The notes under the pieces are model-generated. The model did no database searches and had not been told where the DNA came from. It worked only from the letters and a program-made list of their open reading frames with translations. From Tsuneonella flava (GTDB lineage Bacteria > Pseudomonadota > Alphaproteobacteria > Sphingomonadales > Sphingomonadaceae): 64,000 nt of DNA. The position numbers and the translations under genes were made by a program. Location: the NCBI RefSeq assembly GCF_002870965.1, contig NZ_PHSO01000003.1:1-64000 (forward strand), read 5' to 3'. This document shows positions 10,250 through 19,164 of this stretch, one piece after another (positions within the stretch are counted from its first letter, which is position 1; each line of letters begins with the position of its first letter).

Positions 10250-10732
10250 TCAGGTGCCGTTCGGGCCGCCGCCCGTGCGCTGGCCCGGACCTGCCCCGGC
10301 GCCGACCTGCCCGATATTGCCGAACAGATCCTGGAAGAAACCGCGGTGGCGCCCCAGCGTGGGTGTTTCGGCCCCATCGGGCCGCAGATAGACCACTTTG
10401 TCCATGCCCGTGCGATCGACCGCAACGACATTGCCCGCCGCGTCGAACTTCACTGCCAGCACCGATTGATCGATGATGCGCGGGCGCACGAACGGCTTAC
10501 GCCCCGTCACGCTCGACACGTAATACCATGTCGGCTGGCCATATTCGCTTTTAAAGCTGGGATCGCCCAGCGTACCGGCGACCGATGCCTGATTATCGAT
10601 CCCCGGCTGCACGGCCGAGGTCAGCGTTTCATCGACCATATAACCGCGATGTTCCTTGATCGAAGCGCAACCCGAAACGGCCAGCGCCGCCGCCAGCGCT
10701 ACGCCTGCCAGGATGGTCCGTTGTACGCTCAT
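10250..10732 (-). CDS. bamE: Outer membrane assembly lipoprotein BamE (SmpA/OmlA)
   Basis: A 160-residue protein with a lipoprotein signal peptide (AALAVSGC, lipidated Cys near residue 22). The BamE core includes LTSAVQPGIDNQASVAGTLG, PSFKSEYGQPTWYYVSS and a conserved strand LAVKFDAAGNVVAVD. BamE is a periplasmic-facing subunit of the BAM complex that inserts outer-membrane barrels. The start is supported by AAGAGGA ahead of the ATG. A Gly/Pro-rich tail of about 30 residues follows the fold. It sits upstream of hslVU on the same strand. Confidence 0.85.
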   Translation of the reverse strand: MSVQRTILAGVALAAALAVSGCASIKEHRGYMVDETLTSAVQPGIDNQASVAGTLGDPSFKSEYGQPTWYYVSSVTGRKPFVRPRIIDQSVLAVKFDAAGNVVAVDRTGMDKVVYLRPDGAETPTLGRHRGFFQDLFGNIGQVGAGAGPGQRTGGGPNGT

Positions 10733-10913
10733 CGAAAATCCTCTTGTATTCCCGCCAAAAAAGGCGCGGGCGCCGGGCACCCGAAACATTCGTCCAACCC
10801 GCCTTAGGGCCGCCTGCGCGCGCTGGCAATCGCCGGTTGGCGCATGACTGTGCCCGGCGCGATGCAGATGCGTGGTTGAATTGCGGCTGAATGTCGCCGA
10901 AATGGCGCCAGAC

Positions 10914-11429
10914 ATGAGTATCTTTGCCCGCCTGTTCGCCCGCAAGCCCGATCCGCGCGAAGCTTTGCGCCCGCTGTGGAACGCTGTCGTCGCGGAAGCG
11001 CGCCGCCCGTTGTGGTATGCCGATGGCGGGGTGGCCGATACGGTTACCGGGCGCTTCGATATGGTCTGCGCGGTGCTGGCGACAGTATTGCTGCGGATGG
11101 AGCGCGATGCCGGACTGGAACGCGAATCGGTGATGCTCACCGAACTGTTCGTGCGCGATATGGACGGGCAATTGCGCGAATTCGGCGTGGGCGACGTGAT
11201 CGTGGGCAAACGCGTGGGCAAGCTGGTGGGCGCGATGGGCGGGCGTCTCGGTGCTTACCGCAGCGGACTGGCTGGCGACGATGCGGAGCTGGCGGAAACG
11301 GTCCGGCGCAACATCACTCTGCTGGACAGTGCGGACACAGCGCTGATCGCCAACGGCCTGCGCGCGCTGGCCACACGCCTGGACATGACCGCAGATCCAG
11401 CCTTGCTGGCGGGCGAGATCGCCGCATGA
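10914..11429 (+). CDS. Ubiquinol-cytochrome c chaperone family protein
   Basis: About 171 residues, mainly helical, matching the CBP3-like ubiquinol-cytochrome c chaperone domain: RPLWNAVVAEARRPLWYADGG near the start, then ELFVRDMDGQLREFGVGD and a short basic VGKRVGKLVGAMGGR segment. In mitochondria the family helps assemble cytochrome b of complex III; a similar role is inferred here. Its stop overlaps the start of the DUF177 gene in an ATGA, indicating translational coupling. This chaperone-DUF177 pair is common in alphaproteobacteria. An in-frame ATG at 10902 is an alternative start. Confidence 0.83.
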   Translation: MSIFARLFARKPDPREALRPLWNAVVAEARRPLWYADGGVADTVTGRFDMVCAVLATVLLRMERDAGLERESVMLTELFVRDMDGQLREFGVGDVIVGKRVGKLVGAMGGRLGAYRSGLAGDDAELAETVRRNITLLDSADTALIANGLRALATRLDMTADPALLAGEIAA

Positions 11430-11965
11430 GCGAAGCTCTGCCTCCGCCGCCCGAATTCAGTCGCATGGTGAAGGTGCGCCCGCACCCGCCGGAAGCGCTC
11501 ACCATCGAAGCAAGCGACAGCGAGCGCGCGGCGCTGGCGCAGCGATTCGGCATTGCCGCCATCGATTCGCTGGTGGCAGTGGCCCGCTTTGCCGAAGATG
11601 GGGCGAACGTCTCTGTCGAGGGAACGGTCGACGCAGCGCTGGTTCAGGAATGCGCGGTCGCGGGCGATCGCTTCCCGGTGAAAGTGGCAGAGAGTTTCTC
11701 CGTCCGCATGATCCCGCCGGTACGCCATCCGACAACGCCCGATGAAGAGATCGAGCTGGACGAAGACGATCTCGACGAAATCGAGTTCGACGGCGAAAGT
11801 TTCGATCTGGGCGAAATCGTGGCGCAAACGCTTGCGCTCGCCATCGACCCTTACGCCGAAGGGCCGAATGCCGAGGCAGCTCGCAAGGAAGCCGGTATCG
11901 TCAGCGACGAAGAACCGCAGGACGGCCCGCTGGCCGACCTGCTGCGCGGATTGAAAAAGAACTGA
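11426..11965 (+). CDS. YceD/DUF177 family protein
   Basis: 179 residues. Features of the DUF177 (YceD) family are the central RFAEDGANVSVEGTVDAALV strand pair, a Cys in LVQECAVAGD, and the acidic region DEEIELDEDDLDEIEFDGES followed by DLGEIVAQTLALAIDPY. In many bacteria yceD lies with rpmF and is linked to 23S rRNA accumulation; here it is coupled to the bc1 chaperone gene through an ATGA overlap. Likely cytoplasmic. Function in this lineage is not established. Confidence 0.85.
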   Translation: MSEALPPPPEFSRMVKVRPHPPEALTIEASDSERAALAQRFGIAAIDSLVAVARFAEDGANVSVEGTVDAALVQECAVAGDRFPVKVAESFSVRMIPPVRHPTTPDEEIELDEDDLDEIEFDGESFDLGEIVAQTLALAIDPYAEGPNAEAARKEAGIVSDEEPQDGPLADLLRGLKKN

Positions 11966-11992
11966 CGCGCCCCGTTCGAACCCGGAACGGGC

Positions 11993-12535
11993 TCAGAACG
12001 GGATATCGTCTTCCAGATCGTCGTAGTTCGAGCCGCCGCCGGAACCACCGGACGCGCCGCCCGACGAACCGCCACCGCCCTGGCCCCAGTTGCCGCCACC
12101 GCCGCCCGAGCCACCGCCCGAACCGCCACGGTTCCAGTCACCGCCGCCGCCGCCATTGCCGCCACCGCGCTGGCCACCGCCACCGGGCGCACCGTCGAGC
12201 ATCGTCAGCGTGCCGTTGAAGCCACGCAGAACGATTTCGGTCGAATAGCGGTCGTTACCCGACTGGTCCTGCCACTTGCGGGTCTGCAACTGGCCTTCGA
12301 TATAGACCTTGCTGCCCTTACGCAGATAGTTTTCGGCCACATTGACCAGACCTTCGGAGAAGATCGCCACGGTGTGCCATTCGGTGCGTTCCTGCCGCTG
12401 CCCATCGCGATCCTTCCACGTTTCGCTGGTGGCGATTCGCAGGTTGCAGACTTTGCCGCCGTTCTGGAAGCTCCGCACTTCGGGGTCCGCGCCGAGGTTC
12501 CCGATCAGCATTACCTTGTTGAGTGACCCGGCCAT
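11993..12535 (-). CDS. ssb: Single-stranded DNA-binding protein
   Basis: 180 residues. The N-terminal OB fold (1-115) starts [20 protein letters not shown] and includes [21 protein letters not shown] glycine-rich linker of about 50 residues follows, then the acidic tip DDLEDDIPF that recruits replication and repair partners. The linker is low-complexity (mostly Gly with Ser, Asn, Trp), more extreme than in E. coli but usual in this order. Confidence 0.97.
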   Translation of the reverse strand: MAGSLNKVMLIGNLGADPEVRSFQNGGKVCNLRIATSETWKDRDGQRQERTEWHTVAIFSEGLVNVAENYLRKGSKVYIEGQLQTRKWQDQSGNDRYSTEIVLRGFNGTLTMLDGAPGGGGQRGGGNGGGGGDWNRGGSGGGSGGGGGNWGQGGGGSSGGASGGSGGGSNYDDLEDDIPF

Positions 12536-12659
12536 GTTCGATTCCTTTAAGCAAATTCGACCGGCGGCTTAACCGATGGCGCCAGCGCTGGCCACCCGTG
12601 GCGGCGGCGATTCCCACATCGGGTTACGACGTGCGCCGGAAAGCAGGCCGGTTGCCCGG

Positions 12660-14528
12660 CTACAACCCCAGCGCCACTGCGGTCCAATACGTCAGCCCGG
12701 CGAATATATAGGCGAGCGCAAACAGGTAGCCGAGCATGAACATCGGCCATTTCCACCCGTTGGTTTCCCGCCGCACAACAGCGATGGTGGACAGGCACTG
12801 CGGCGCGAACACGAACCATGCGAGGAAAGCCAGCGCCGTTGGCAGGCTCCATCGGGAGGAAAGCTGCGATGCAAGGCCCGCTTCTGTAGCGGCCTCGTCG
12901 TCCTCCGGCGCATCGACCGCATACGTCGTCGCCAGCGAACTGACGGCCACTTCGCGCGCGGCCATCGCCGGGATCAGCGCCAGCGCGATGTCGCGGTTGA
13001 AGCCGATCGGTTCGACCACCACGGCCAGCCCCTTGGACAACTGCCCCGCGATCGATGCATCGACCTGGCTCTGCCCCGGTTCGGCACGCGGAAAGCTGAG
13101 CAGAATCCACAGCACCACAGTGACAGTGAAAATGATCGTCCCCGCGCGGCGCAGGAACACCCATGCGCGCTGCCACAGGCCGATCAGCAGATCGCCCAGA
13201 TGCGGCAACTGGTATCGCGGCAATTCCATGATGAACCCACTGGCGGCCCCTTTGGTAACCGAACGGCGCAGCACGAGTGCCACCGCCATCGCACCGACAA
13301 TGCCCGCTACATACAGCGCGAACAGCACCAGCCCCTGCAACCCGATAAAGGCGAAACCGCTGGGGCCGACTTTCACTTGCGGAATAAAGGCCGCGATAAT
13401 CACGGCATAGACCGGCAGGCGCGCCGAACACGTCATCAAAGGCGCGATCAGGATCGTGGTCAGGCGGTCTTTCGGATCGGCAATCGAACGGGTCGCCATG
13501 ATGCCGGGAATGGCACAGGCAAAACTGGACAGCAGCGGAATGAAGCTGCGGCCCGACAGCCCCACACTCTGCATCATGCGATCCATCAGGAACGCCGCGC
13601 GAGCCATATAACCGCTGGCCTCCATCGCCAGAATGAAGGCGAACAGGATCACGATCTGCGGCAGGAACACCACGACCGACCCGACCCCTGCCAGCACGCC
13701 CTGCGTCACGAAATCGCGCAGAATTCCGCCAGGGAAAGTCGCCACCACCCAATCGGATATCGCCGCGATCAATGCCTCCAGCGCATCGGCAAATGGCGTG
13801 GCCCAGGCAAACACCGCCTGAAATACCACGAACAGGAAAGCGAACAGGATCAACGGCCCGATCCACGGATGCAGCAGGACTTTATCCAGCCCGGCGTGGA
13901 GGCGGCGCTCGGTGGTTTCCGAAAGAATCGCTGCCTTGGCGATATTGGTTGCGGCCAGTCTTCGTTCGGGCAGAGTCAGATGCGGGCGCTCGTGCGGCTC
14001 GCCCGGTTCCACCCGCGCTTCTGCCCTGGCGATAGCGTCGATCAGTTCAGCGATCCCGCGCCGCCGCACCGCCACGGTGGGCACCACCGGCACGCCCAAC
14101 GACGATGCCAGCGCCGCCGGATCGAGCACCAGCCCGTCCCGCTCCGCCAGATCGACCATGTTGAGCGCGACCACTGTCGGGCGACCCAGCGCGATCACTT
14201 CCTGCGCGAAGACCAGATGTTGTTCGAGATTGGCCGCATCGAGCACCACCACCAGCACTTCGGGTGTCGCTTCGCCTGCAAACTGGCCGTGAACGACCTT
14301 GCGCGTTACTTCTTCATCGGGGCTGGTCGGATCGAACGAATAGGCGCCCGGCAGATCGATCAGATCCATCGGCTCGCCAGTGGGCAGGACAATCCGGCCC
14401 GCCTTCCGTTCCACGGTCACGCCCGGATAATTGGCGATTTTCTGACGTGCGCCGGTCAGCGCGTTGAACAGCGCGCTTTTCCCGGCATTGGGATTGCCGA
14501 CCAGCGCGGCAATGCGAGAACCGGTCAT
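12660..14528 (-). CDS. feoB: Ferrous iron transporter FeoB
   Basis: 622 residues. The N-terminal G domain has G1 GNPNAGKSALFNALTG (about 11-26), G3 DLPGAYSF (about 60) and G4 NMVD. The membrane domain contains two inverted Gate/core repeats, including AFILAMEASGYMARAAFLMD and SFACAIPGIMATRSI. FeoB is the inner-membrane Fe(II) importer. Its ATG overlaps the stop of feoA (ATGA), so the two are translated together. The protein is shorter than E. coli FeoB (773 residues) at the C-terminus, as is usual in alphaproteobacteria. Confidence 0.96.
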   Translation of the reverse strand: MTGSRIAALVGNPNAGKSALFNALTGARQKIANYPGVTVERKAGRIVLPTGEPMDLIDLPGAYSFDPTSPDEEVTRKVVHGQFAGEATPEVLVVVLDAANLEQHLVFAQEVIALGRPTVVALNMVDLAERDGLVLDPAALASSLGVPVVPTVAVRRRGIAELIDAIARAEARVEPGEPHERPHLTLPERRLAATNIAKAAILSETTERRLHAGLDKVLLHPWIGPLILFAFLFVVFQAVFAWATPFADALEALIAAISDWVVATFPGGILRDFVTQGVLAGVGSVVVFLPQIVILFAFILAMEASGYMARAAFLMDRMMQSVGLSGRSFIPLLSSFACAIPGIMATRSIADPKDRLTTILIAPLMTCSARLPVYAVIIAAFIPQVKVGPSGFAFIGLQGLVLFALYVAGIVGAMAVALVLRRSVTKGAASGFIMELPRYQLPHLGDLLIGLWQRAWVFLRRAGTIIFTVTVVLWILLSFPRAEPGQSQVDASIAGQLSKGLAVVVEPIGFNRDIALALIPAMAAREVAVSSLATTYAVDAPEDDEAATEAGLASQLSSRWSLPTALAFLAWFVFAPQCLSTIAVVRRETNGWKWPMFMLGYLFALAYIFAGLTYWTAVALGL

Positions 14529-14764
14529 AGTGGTTCGACCTCCATCGCGGCGGCATGAACGCGACGGACGGCAACAGTCATCCGCCCGACAGTGATCGCC
14601 AGCGGATCGCGGCCGCCGAATACACCGCGATGCGCCATGCCAACACAGGCCCCTTCATCGATGCCAAGCGCGCGCAGACGCGCGCCCTCGTCAGGAGCAA
14701 AGCGGTCCCAATCGACCGATACGATGCGCGCCGATGCGCCGCGTGCGAGAGCTTCCAGTGTCAC
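14525..14764 (-). CDS. feoA: FeoA domain protein
   Basis: 79 residues starting at GTG 14764 (MTLEALARGASARIVSVDW), the usual FeoA start, with the SH3-like pattern RLRALGIDEGACVGMAHRG and ITVGRMTVAVRR. The open frame extends upstream to 14884 but those residues cross a possible Fur site and do not resemble FeoA. It is a small cytoplasmic partner of FeoB, coupled by an ATGA overlap. Confidence 0.9.
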   Translation of the reverse strand: MTLEALARGASARIVSVDWDRFAPDEGARLRALGIDEGACVGMAHRGVFGGRDPLAITVGRMTVAVRRVHAAAMEVEPL

Positions 14765-14795
14765 GAGCCGGCTGGTGCCAGATGCGCGTGCTAAT

Positions 14796-14810
14796 TGCAA
14801 TTCATTATCA
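14796..14810 (-). promoter_or_regulatory. Possible Fur-type operator upstream of feoAB
   Basis: On the minus strand TGATAATGAATTGCA matches the 7-1-7 Fur box TGATAATnATTATCA in all of the first half and four of seven positions in the second. It lies about 30 bp upstream of the feoA GTG in an AT-rich patch of otherwise GC-rich DNA. Iron control of feoAB is well known; this particular site is inferred. Confidence 0.4.
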
Positions 14811-14938
14811 ATAGAGAATTCGTGCAATCTTACCTGCCCCCCGCCTGCCACTGCCCGCCCAATATCATCGCGATGCGGGCGCACGGGGCTAGCATGGCGA
14901 AGCGCTGCACCGATTTGCGCTACCGCAAAAAGTGCGGA

Positions 14939-15610
14939 TCAGCGTGCCGGGTAACGTAAACGGCCCAGAAAGCGGGATATGCTGAAGCGCTGGTCGTCGC
15001 CTTTCAGCAATTGCGCCTTGGCCTTTTCGAACCGCATCACGCCATCGATTCGCCGGTCGAGGAAAGCGCGGGTTTCCGCCTTTTCTTCGGTTTCGTCATT
15101 AGCGAACACTGCCAGCGTGGCGGCATAGATCGAAGAGAGGATCGCGCGCTTGGTATAATGATTGTAATCGGTGGCGGTATCGCCCGCCATGCGCCACATC
15201 TTGTCTGCGCTGGACCAGCCGAGCTTGCCGGCGCGGACCACGTTTTGCGGCATCGCCATGATCGCCGTGGCCCGCCGCAACGCCTCTTCCCGCCCGGCAA
15301 TCGCATCGAGCCGGGCAAGCACAAGAGCGGTAATCTTTTCCCGAATCTTCATCGTCGCCAGCTTTCCCGGCGGCAACGCCTCCGCCATCGCCAGATCGAC
15401 CGTGCCGATCCACGCGGCGATCATGTCCATCGCTCCGCCCGGATAGGCGAGTCGGGCAACATCGACATCGGCCCCCGCCATCTCTGCCGCCGCGACCAGC
15501 GACGCGTCGCTCCACCCGTCGAACGCAGCCGAATCGGCAATCGCCGGCGCCAGCGCCAGCGCCAGCTCGTCCAGCGTCATATCGGAAACGGGGATAGCGG
15601 CAGCACTCAC
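14939..15610 (-). CDS. COQ9 family ubiquinone biosynthesis protein
   Basis: 223 residues from a GTG start. The COQ9 fold is seen in a TetR-like helical N-terminus and the conserved core MAMPQNVVRAGKLGWSSADK, MWRMAGDTATDYNHYTKRAI and LSSIYAATLAVFAND, which bind a lipid for ubiquinone hydroxylation. The GTG overlaps the stop of the ankyrin gene (GTGA), suggesting coupling; an internal ATG at 15580 (MTLDELAL) is an alternative start. About 170 bp separate it from feoA downstream. Confidence 0.9.
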   Translation of the reverse strand: MSAAAIPVSDMTLDELALALAPAIADSAAFDGWSDASLVAAAEMAGADVDVARLAYPGGAMDMIAAWIGTVDLAMAEALPPGKLATMKIREKITALVLARLDAIAGREEALRRATAIMAMPQNVVRAGKLGWSSADKMWRMAGDTATDYNHYTKRAILSSIYAATLAVFANDETEEKAETRAFLDRRIDGVMRFEKAKAQLLKGDDQRFSISRFLGRLRYPAR

Positions 15611-16224
15611 AGGCCGGGACCGTAGGTTTTCGAGGGCGTTTCGCCGCGTTCGGATTCGGCCTGATTGATCGCGTCGATCACGCCTGCCGATTTGCTGAGC
15701 AACTGCGCGTAATCGCGCGCGGAACGGCCCGAATTGTCCGTCCGGTCGGCGTTGGCACCATGCTTCAGCAGCAGGCGAATCATCGGGATATTGCGCTGAT
15801 GCACGGCATTGATCAGCGGGGTTTCGCCGGTATCGGTCTTGTCGTCGATATTGGCGCCTTTGTTCAGCAGACGCTCTGCCCCTTCGACCCAGCCCAGGTT
15901 GACTGCCAGCCCCAGCACAGTGGCGCCATTATAGGCCGAAATATTGGGATTGGCCCCCTGATCGAGCAGGAAACGCAGCCACACTTCGTCGCGCCGCTGG
16001 ACCACCGTGAACAGCGCGGTCTGCCCGGTCGACTGATCGCGCGCGTTGATCACTGTGCTGCCCGGTGCCTTCAGGTATTTGGTCGCGCCGTCGCCATCGC
16101 GTTCCTTCACCGCTTTCAGAAACTGGTATCCATCCGAAAACTGCTGCGCCATCACGGGCGGCGCGCCGAACATCAACGCAGCCGCCAGTATCAGGCCGGT
16201 CTTGCGAAGGGCGGTACGGGACAT
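15607..16224 (-). CDS. Exported ankyrin-repeat protein
   Basis: About 205 residues with a cleavable signal peptide (ILAAALMFGAPPVMAQQ) followed by ankyrin repeats: GQTALFTVVQRRDEVWLRFL, GATVLGLAVNLGWVEGAERL and GETPLINAVHQRNIPMIRLL. Ankyrin repeats mediate protein contacts; the periplasmic partner is unknown. Start ATG 16224 is favoured by GGAG nine nt upstream; the ATG at 16239 lacks a site. It is coupled to COQ9 downstream and divergent from sco1. Confidence 0.85.
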   Translation of the reverse strand: MSRTALRKTGLILAAALMFGAPPVMAQQFSDGYQFLKAVKERDGDGATKYLKAPGSTVINARDQSTGQTALFTVVQRRDEVWLRFLLDQGANPNISAYNGATVLGLAVNLGWVEGAERLLNKGANIDDKTDTGETPLINAVHQRNIPMIRLLLKHGANADRTDNSGRSARDYAQLLSKSAGVIDAINQAESERGETPSKTYGPGL

Positions 16225-16300
16225 TTCATCGATCTCCATAAAAACCAGCCAGCGGTCGAAATTCGCACGATCGCACTTGTCGTGAGCCGGTTAGCAGACC

Positions 16301-16927
16301 ATGAAGCGATGCGCCATGCTGCGTAAGATCAAAACCCCGCTCGCCCTGTCCTTCACTCTCGCGTTGTCGCTCGCTGTTGCGGGCTGCGACGGGCCGCCCA
16401 AAACTCCGCTCGATCAGGCTCCGCTGGCCGGCGCGGCCATCGGCGGACCGTTCACGCTGACCGATCAGAACGGCAAGCCGCGGAAGTGGAGCGATTTTCG
16501 CGGCAAGTTCACTGCGATCTATTTCGGCTACACCTTCTGCCCCGACGTGTGCCCGGTCGACATGCAGCGGACCGCGCAGGGCATCGCGCTGTTCCGCAAG
16601 GAACATCCCGATCTGGCAGACCGGGTGCAACAGGTGTTCGTCACTGTCGATCCCGCCCGCGATACACCGGAAAAAGTCGGCCAGTTCGCCGCTGCATTTG
16701 GCAAGGATATCGTCGGCCTGACCGGATCGCCCGCCGAAATCGAGAAAGCGGCCAAGGAATTCAAGGTATTCTACGAAAAGGGTAAGGACGAAGGCGACGG
16801 CGCCTATCTCGTCAACCATTCCAACGTCACCTATCTGTTCGGGCCGGAAGGGCAGCCGGTCGCCACGCTACCGACCGATCTTGGCGCGAAAGATATCGCC
16901 AAAGAGCTTGCCAGGTGGGTGCGTTGA
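16301..16927 (+). CDS. SCO1/SenC copper chaperone
   Basis: 208 residues. A lipoprotein signal peptide ends at LAVAGC. The thioredoxin-like SCO1 domain contains the copper motif YTFCPDVCPVDM (CxxxC) and the distal conserved His in LVNHSNVTYLFGPEG. SCO proteins deliver copper to the CuA site of cytochrome oxidase. The start may be 16301 or the ATG at 16316. It overlaps the next gene by a few bases. Confidence 0.93.
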   Translation: MKRCAMLRKIKTPLALSFTLALSLAVAGCDGPPKTPLDQAPLAGAAIGGPFTLTDQNGKPRKWSDFRGKFTAIYFGYTFCPDVCPVDMQRTAQGIALFRKEHPDLADRVQQVFVTVDPARDTPEKVGQFAAAFGKDIVGLTGSPAEIEKAAKEFKVFYEKGKDEGDGAYLVNHSNVTYLFGPEGQPVATLPTDLGAKDIAKELARWVR

Positions 16928-17376
16928 GAGATCGCTTCTGGGAACTGCCGCTGGCCGACCTGACTCGCGCGGAGTGGGAGGCATTGTGCGACGGGTGCGG
17001 CCGGTGCTGCCTGCACAAGCTGGAAGATGAAGAGAGCGGCGCGATCGAATATACCAACGTGGCGTGCAAACTGCTCGACACGCAGACCGCGCAGTGCAGC
17101 AACTATCGCAACCGCAAGGCATTCGTGCCCGATTGCCTGCGACTGACCCCCAAACTGGTCCGCGCCGTCGGCTGGCTACCGCATTCGTGCGCCTATCGCC
17201 GCCGCGAGGAAGGGCGCCCGCTGGCCGACTGGCATTACCTGATCAGCGGCGACCGCGAAGCAGTGCACCGGCGCGGCCCCGGTGTGGCAGGCAGGGTGGT
17301 CAGCGAAACCGACGCCGGGCCGCTGGAGCATCATATCGTGTCGTTCGACGATTTATCGGGCGGACCCACCCCGTGA
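16915..17376 (+). CDS. YcgN family cysteine cluster protein (UPF0260)
   Basis: About 150 residues. The cluster DGCGRCCLHKLEDEES with further Cys in VACKLLDTQTAQCSNY, PDCLRL and PHSCAYRR is the YcgN/Zn- or Fe-binding cysteine cluster signature. Function is unknown. Possible starts are GTG 16915 or TTG 16924, the latter overlapping the sco1 stop (TTGA). Its own stop overlaps the GTG of the following gene, so sco1-ycgN-ygjP-like looks like one coupled unit. Confidence 0.9.
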   Translation: MGALRDRFWELPLADLTRAEWEALCDGCGRCCLHKLEDEESGAIEYTNVACKLLDTQTAQCSNYRNRKAFVPDCLRLTPKLVRAVGWLPHSCAYRRREEGRPLADWHYLISGDREAVHRRGPGVAGRVVSETDAGPLEHHIVSFDDLSGGPTP

Positions 17377-18095
17377 TCGACTGGTTGCGCCGCCCGCAGA
17401 GCGACCCGACGGTCGACATCGCGGGGCGCACACTGCCGGTCGAAATCACCCGCAACCGCCGCGCCCGCCGTCTGACCATGCGACTGGCCCCCGATGGCAA
17501 CGCGGTTCGGGTTACGCTGCCCAACTGGTGCCGCACGGCGGAGGCGCTGGCTTTCGTCCACGCACGTACCGCATGGCTGGCCCAACAGATCGCCAAAGTG
17601 CCTGAACGCCGCCCGCCCGCACCCGGCGGCACACTGAGTTATCGCGGGGCGGAGCTGGCGATCGACTGGTGCGCCGACGCCCCGCGCACCCCCGCGCTGA
17701 CCAATGATCGGGTGACCATCGGCGGCCCACGCGACAACCTGCCCGCCCGCCTGCAACGCTGGCTGGAGCGGGAGGCGATGCATCTGATGGCGAGCGATCT
17801 GGCGTTTTATGCCGACCGTGCCGGGATCGAGACGCCCAAACTCGCGCTCAGCCGCGCGCAGCGGCGCTGGGGCAGTTGCTCCACCGCGGGCATAGTGCGA
17901 ATCAACTGGCGGCTGGTACAGGCCCCCGATGCAGTGCGCCGCTCGGTCGTGGCACACGAAGTGACCCACTGCCTCCATTTCGACCACAGCCCGGCCTTCC
18001 ACGCCGCGCTGCGGGCGATATTCGATGGCGACATTGGCGAGGCCGATGCATGGATCAAGGCGCATGGCCGCACACTCTATGCCAGCTTCGGGTAA
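17373..18095 (+). CDS. YgjP-like metal-dependent hydrolase (DUF45)
   Basis: 240 residues from GTG 17373, overlapping the previous stop. The zinc motif HEVTHCLHFDHSPAF (HExxH plus downstream His) and upstream RWGSCSTAGIVRINWRL are diagnostic of the YgjP/DUF45 (SprT-like) family. The N-terminal half carries the family strand region EITRNRRARRLTMRLAPDG. It is predicted to be a cytoplasmic zinc-dependent hydrolase of unknown substrate. Confidence 0.9.
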   Translation: MIDWLRRPQSDPTVDIAGRTLPVEITRNRRARRLTMRLAPDGNAVRVTLPNWCRTAEALAFVHARTAWLAQQIAKVPERRPPAPGGTLSYRGAELAIDWCADAPRTPALTNDRVTIGGPRDNLPARLQRWLEREAMHLMASDLAFYADRAGIETPKLALSRAQRRWGSCSTAGIVRINWRLVQAPDAVRRSVVAHEVTHCLHFDHSPAFHAALRAIFDGDIGEADAWIKAHGRTLYASFG

Positions 18096-18117
18096 TAAGC
18101 GGGAAGCACCGCGCGCC

Positions 18118-18138
18118 GTCATTGCGACCTGGCAATCC
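18118..18138. repeat. Partial palindromic-repeat fragment
   Basis: GTCATTGCGACCTGGCAATC resembles the left arm of the larger repeats at 18288, 20832 and 21396, shortened in the middle and without a right arm. Probably a decayed copy. Confidence 0.45.
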
Positions 18139-18287
18139 GTCTACCGCACCTCGCCTCCATCGCAACTGTTGCACTGGAAGGGGGCGTCGGGCGGAAGATT
18201 GTCACACGAAGGCACGAAGAGGGTTTGGTTCAGGAGCAGGACGCACTGCCAATGGCTGGCCAAAACTATCGCGTGCATCCCCGCCCC

Positions 18288-18410
18288 TCGTCATTGCGAG
18301 GAGCCATAAGCGACGTGGCAATCCATGGCACGCCCTCGCCTCCATCACATCCGCCGCGATGGGCGCAACCGCCGCGTCATGGATTGCTTCACTGCCGTCG
18401 CAATGACGAG
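18288..18410. repeat. Palindromic repeat element, copy 1
   Basis: About 123 bp with ends CTCGTCATTGCGAGGAGC and GTCGCAATGACGAG and inner arms GGCAATCCATGG and CATGGATTGCTTCAC. The rest of 18096-18539 has no credible gene; frames on both strands are short and run through these arms. The layout (terminal inverted repeats around a semi-conserved centre containing CCGCCGCG) suggests a REP/MITE-like dispersed element. Confidence 0.75.
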
Positions 18411-18539
18411 AGAAGGGGGTTTCGGCTCCGGGCCTTTGCATAGCGGCAGGCGCTGGCGGATGGCAGGAACAGCGCCAGAAATGCCGCTTCGCTTCCCGGT
18501 CACTAGCCGAACCGGCGCTTTGCCCCTATCTTGCCGACC

Positions 18540-19151
18540 ATGCGTGTATTGCATCGCCTTAACCCCGGCCCCGGATTCGCGGATTTCTGGTCTGAATTCA
18601 GACGGCCCAACCCCTATCGCTGGCCGATCCTCGCGGTATCGATACTGGCCACATCGTCGCTGCTCTATCTGTTAAGCAGCGACGCGCAGCGGCCCAATCT
18701 GCTGGTGGCGATCATCCTGCTGGCATTCGGCGCAGTGGCTGTGACGATGTTCGTGATCGCCCGCATCCGGCTGCGCTGGGGCATTCTGGCGATTGCCGCG
18801 CTGATCGCCGCGATCCCGATGTACCAGTTCGCCAAGTTCCGCGTGATCGGCCCCGGCCCCAAGGCGGACGTGACATGGATCACCACTTTCGCGCCGGATC
18901 GCACAGACGAAGAAATCATGCAGTCCAACATCGCCGCGCAAAAACGCGCCGATGAACGCGCCGCGCTGGAAAAACAAAGCGAGGAACGCAAGAAAGATCT
19001 CTACCGCGCGCTGGGCCGCGCCACCGGGGTCGATGTCGATGCGATCCAGAAACAGATCGACGCGGAAGAGGCACAGGAAAAAGCCGCCGCCGAAGCGGAG
19101 CGCAAGCAATTGCGGGAAGAAATGGGCGAAAGCGCCCAGCCCGGCCAGTGA
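18540..19151 (+). CDS. Hypothetical membrane protein with coiled-coil tail
   Basis: 203 residues. Three membrane helices are clear: WPILAVSILATSSLLYLL, LLVAIILLAFGAVAVTMFV and WGILAIAALIAAIPMYQF. The C-terminal 80 residues are charged and helical (EKQSEERKKDLYRAL, EEAQEKAAAEAERKQLREE), likely a coiled coil. I do not recognise the family, although similar small proteins sit before ribD in sphingomonads. ribD starts 13 bp after its stop. Confidence 0.75.
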   Translation: MRVLHRLNPGPGFADFWSEFRRPNPYRWPILAVSILATSSLLYLLSSDAQRPNLLVAIILLAFGAVAVTMFVIARIRLRWGILAIAALIAAIPMYQFAKFRVIGPGPKADVTWITTFAPDRTDEEIMQSNIAAQKRADERAALEKQSEERKKDLYRALGRATGVDVDAIQKQIDAEEAQEKAAAEAERKQLREEMGESAQPGQ

Positions 19152-19164
19152 AGCGGCCCATTGC

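Noticed and set aside
12576-14558. 660-residue plus-strand frame opposite feoB
   Set aside because: Antisense shadow dominated by Arg, Gln and His; feoB is unmistakable on the other strand.
19152-19164. FMN riboswitch before ribD
   Set aside because: Only 13 bp separate ribD from the upstream gene and no RFN-like element was seen before 18540 either.
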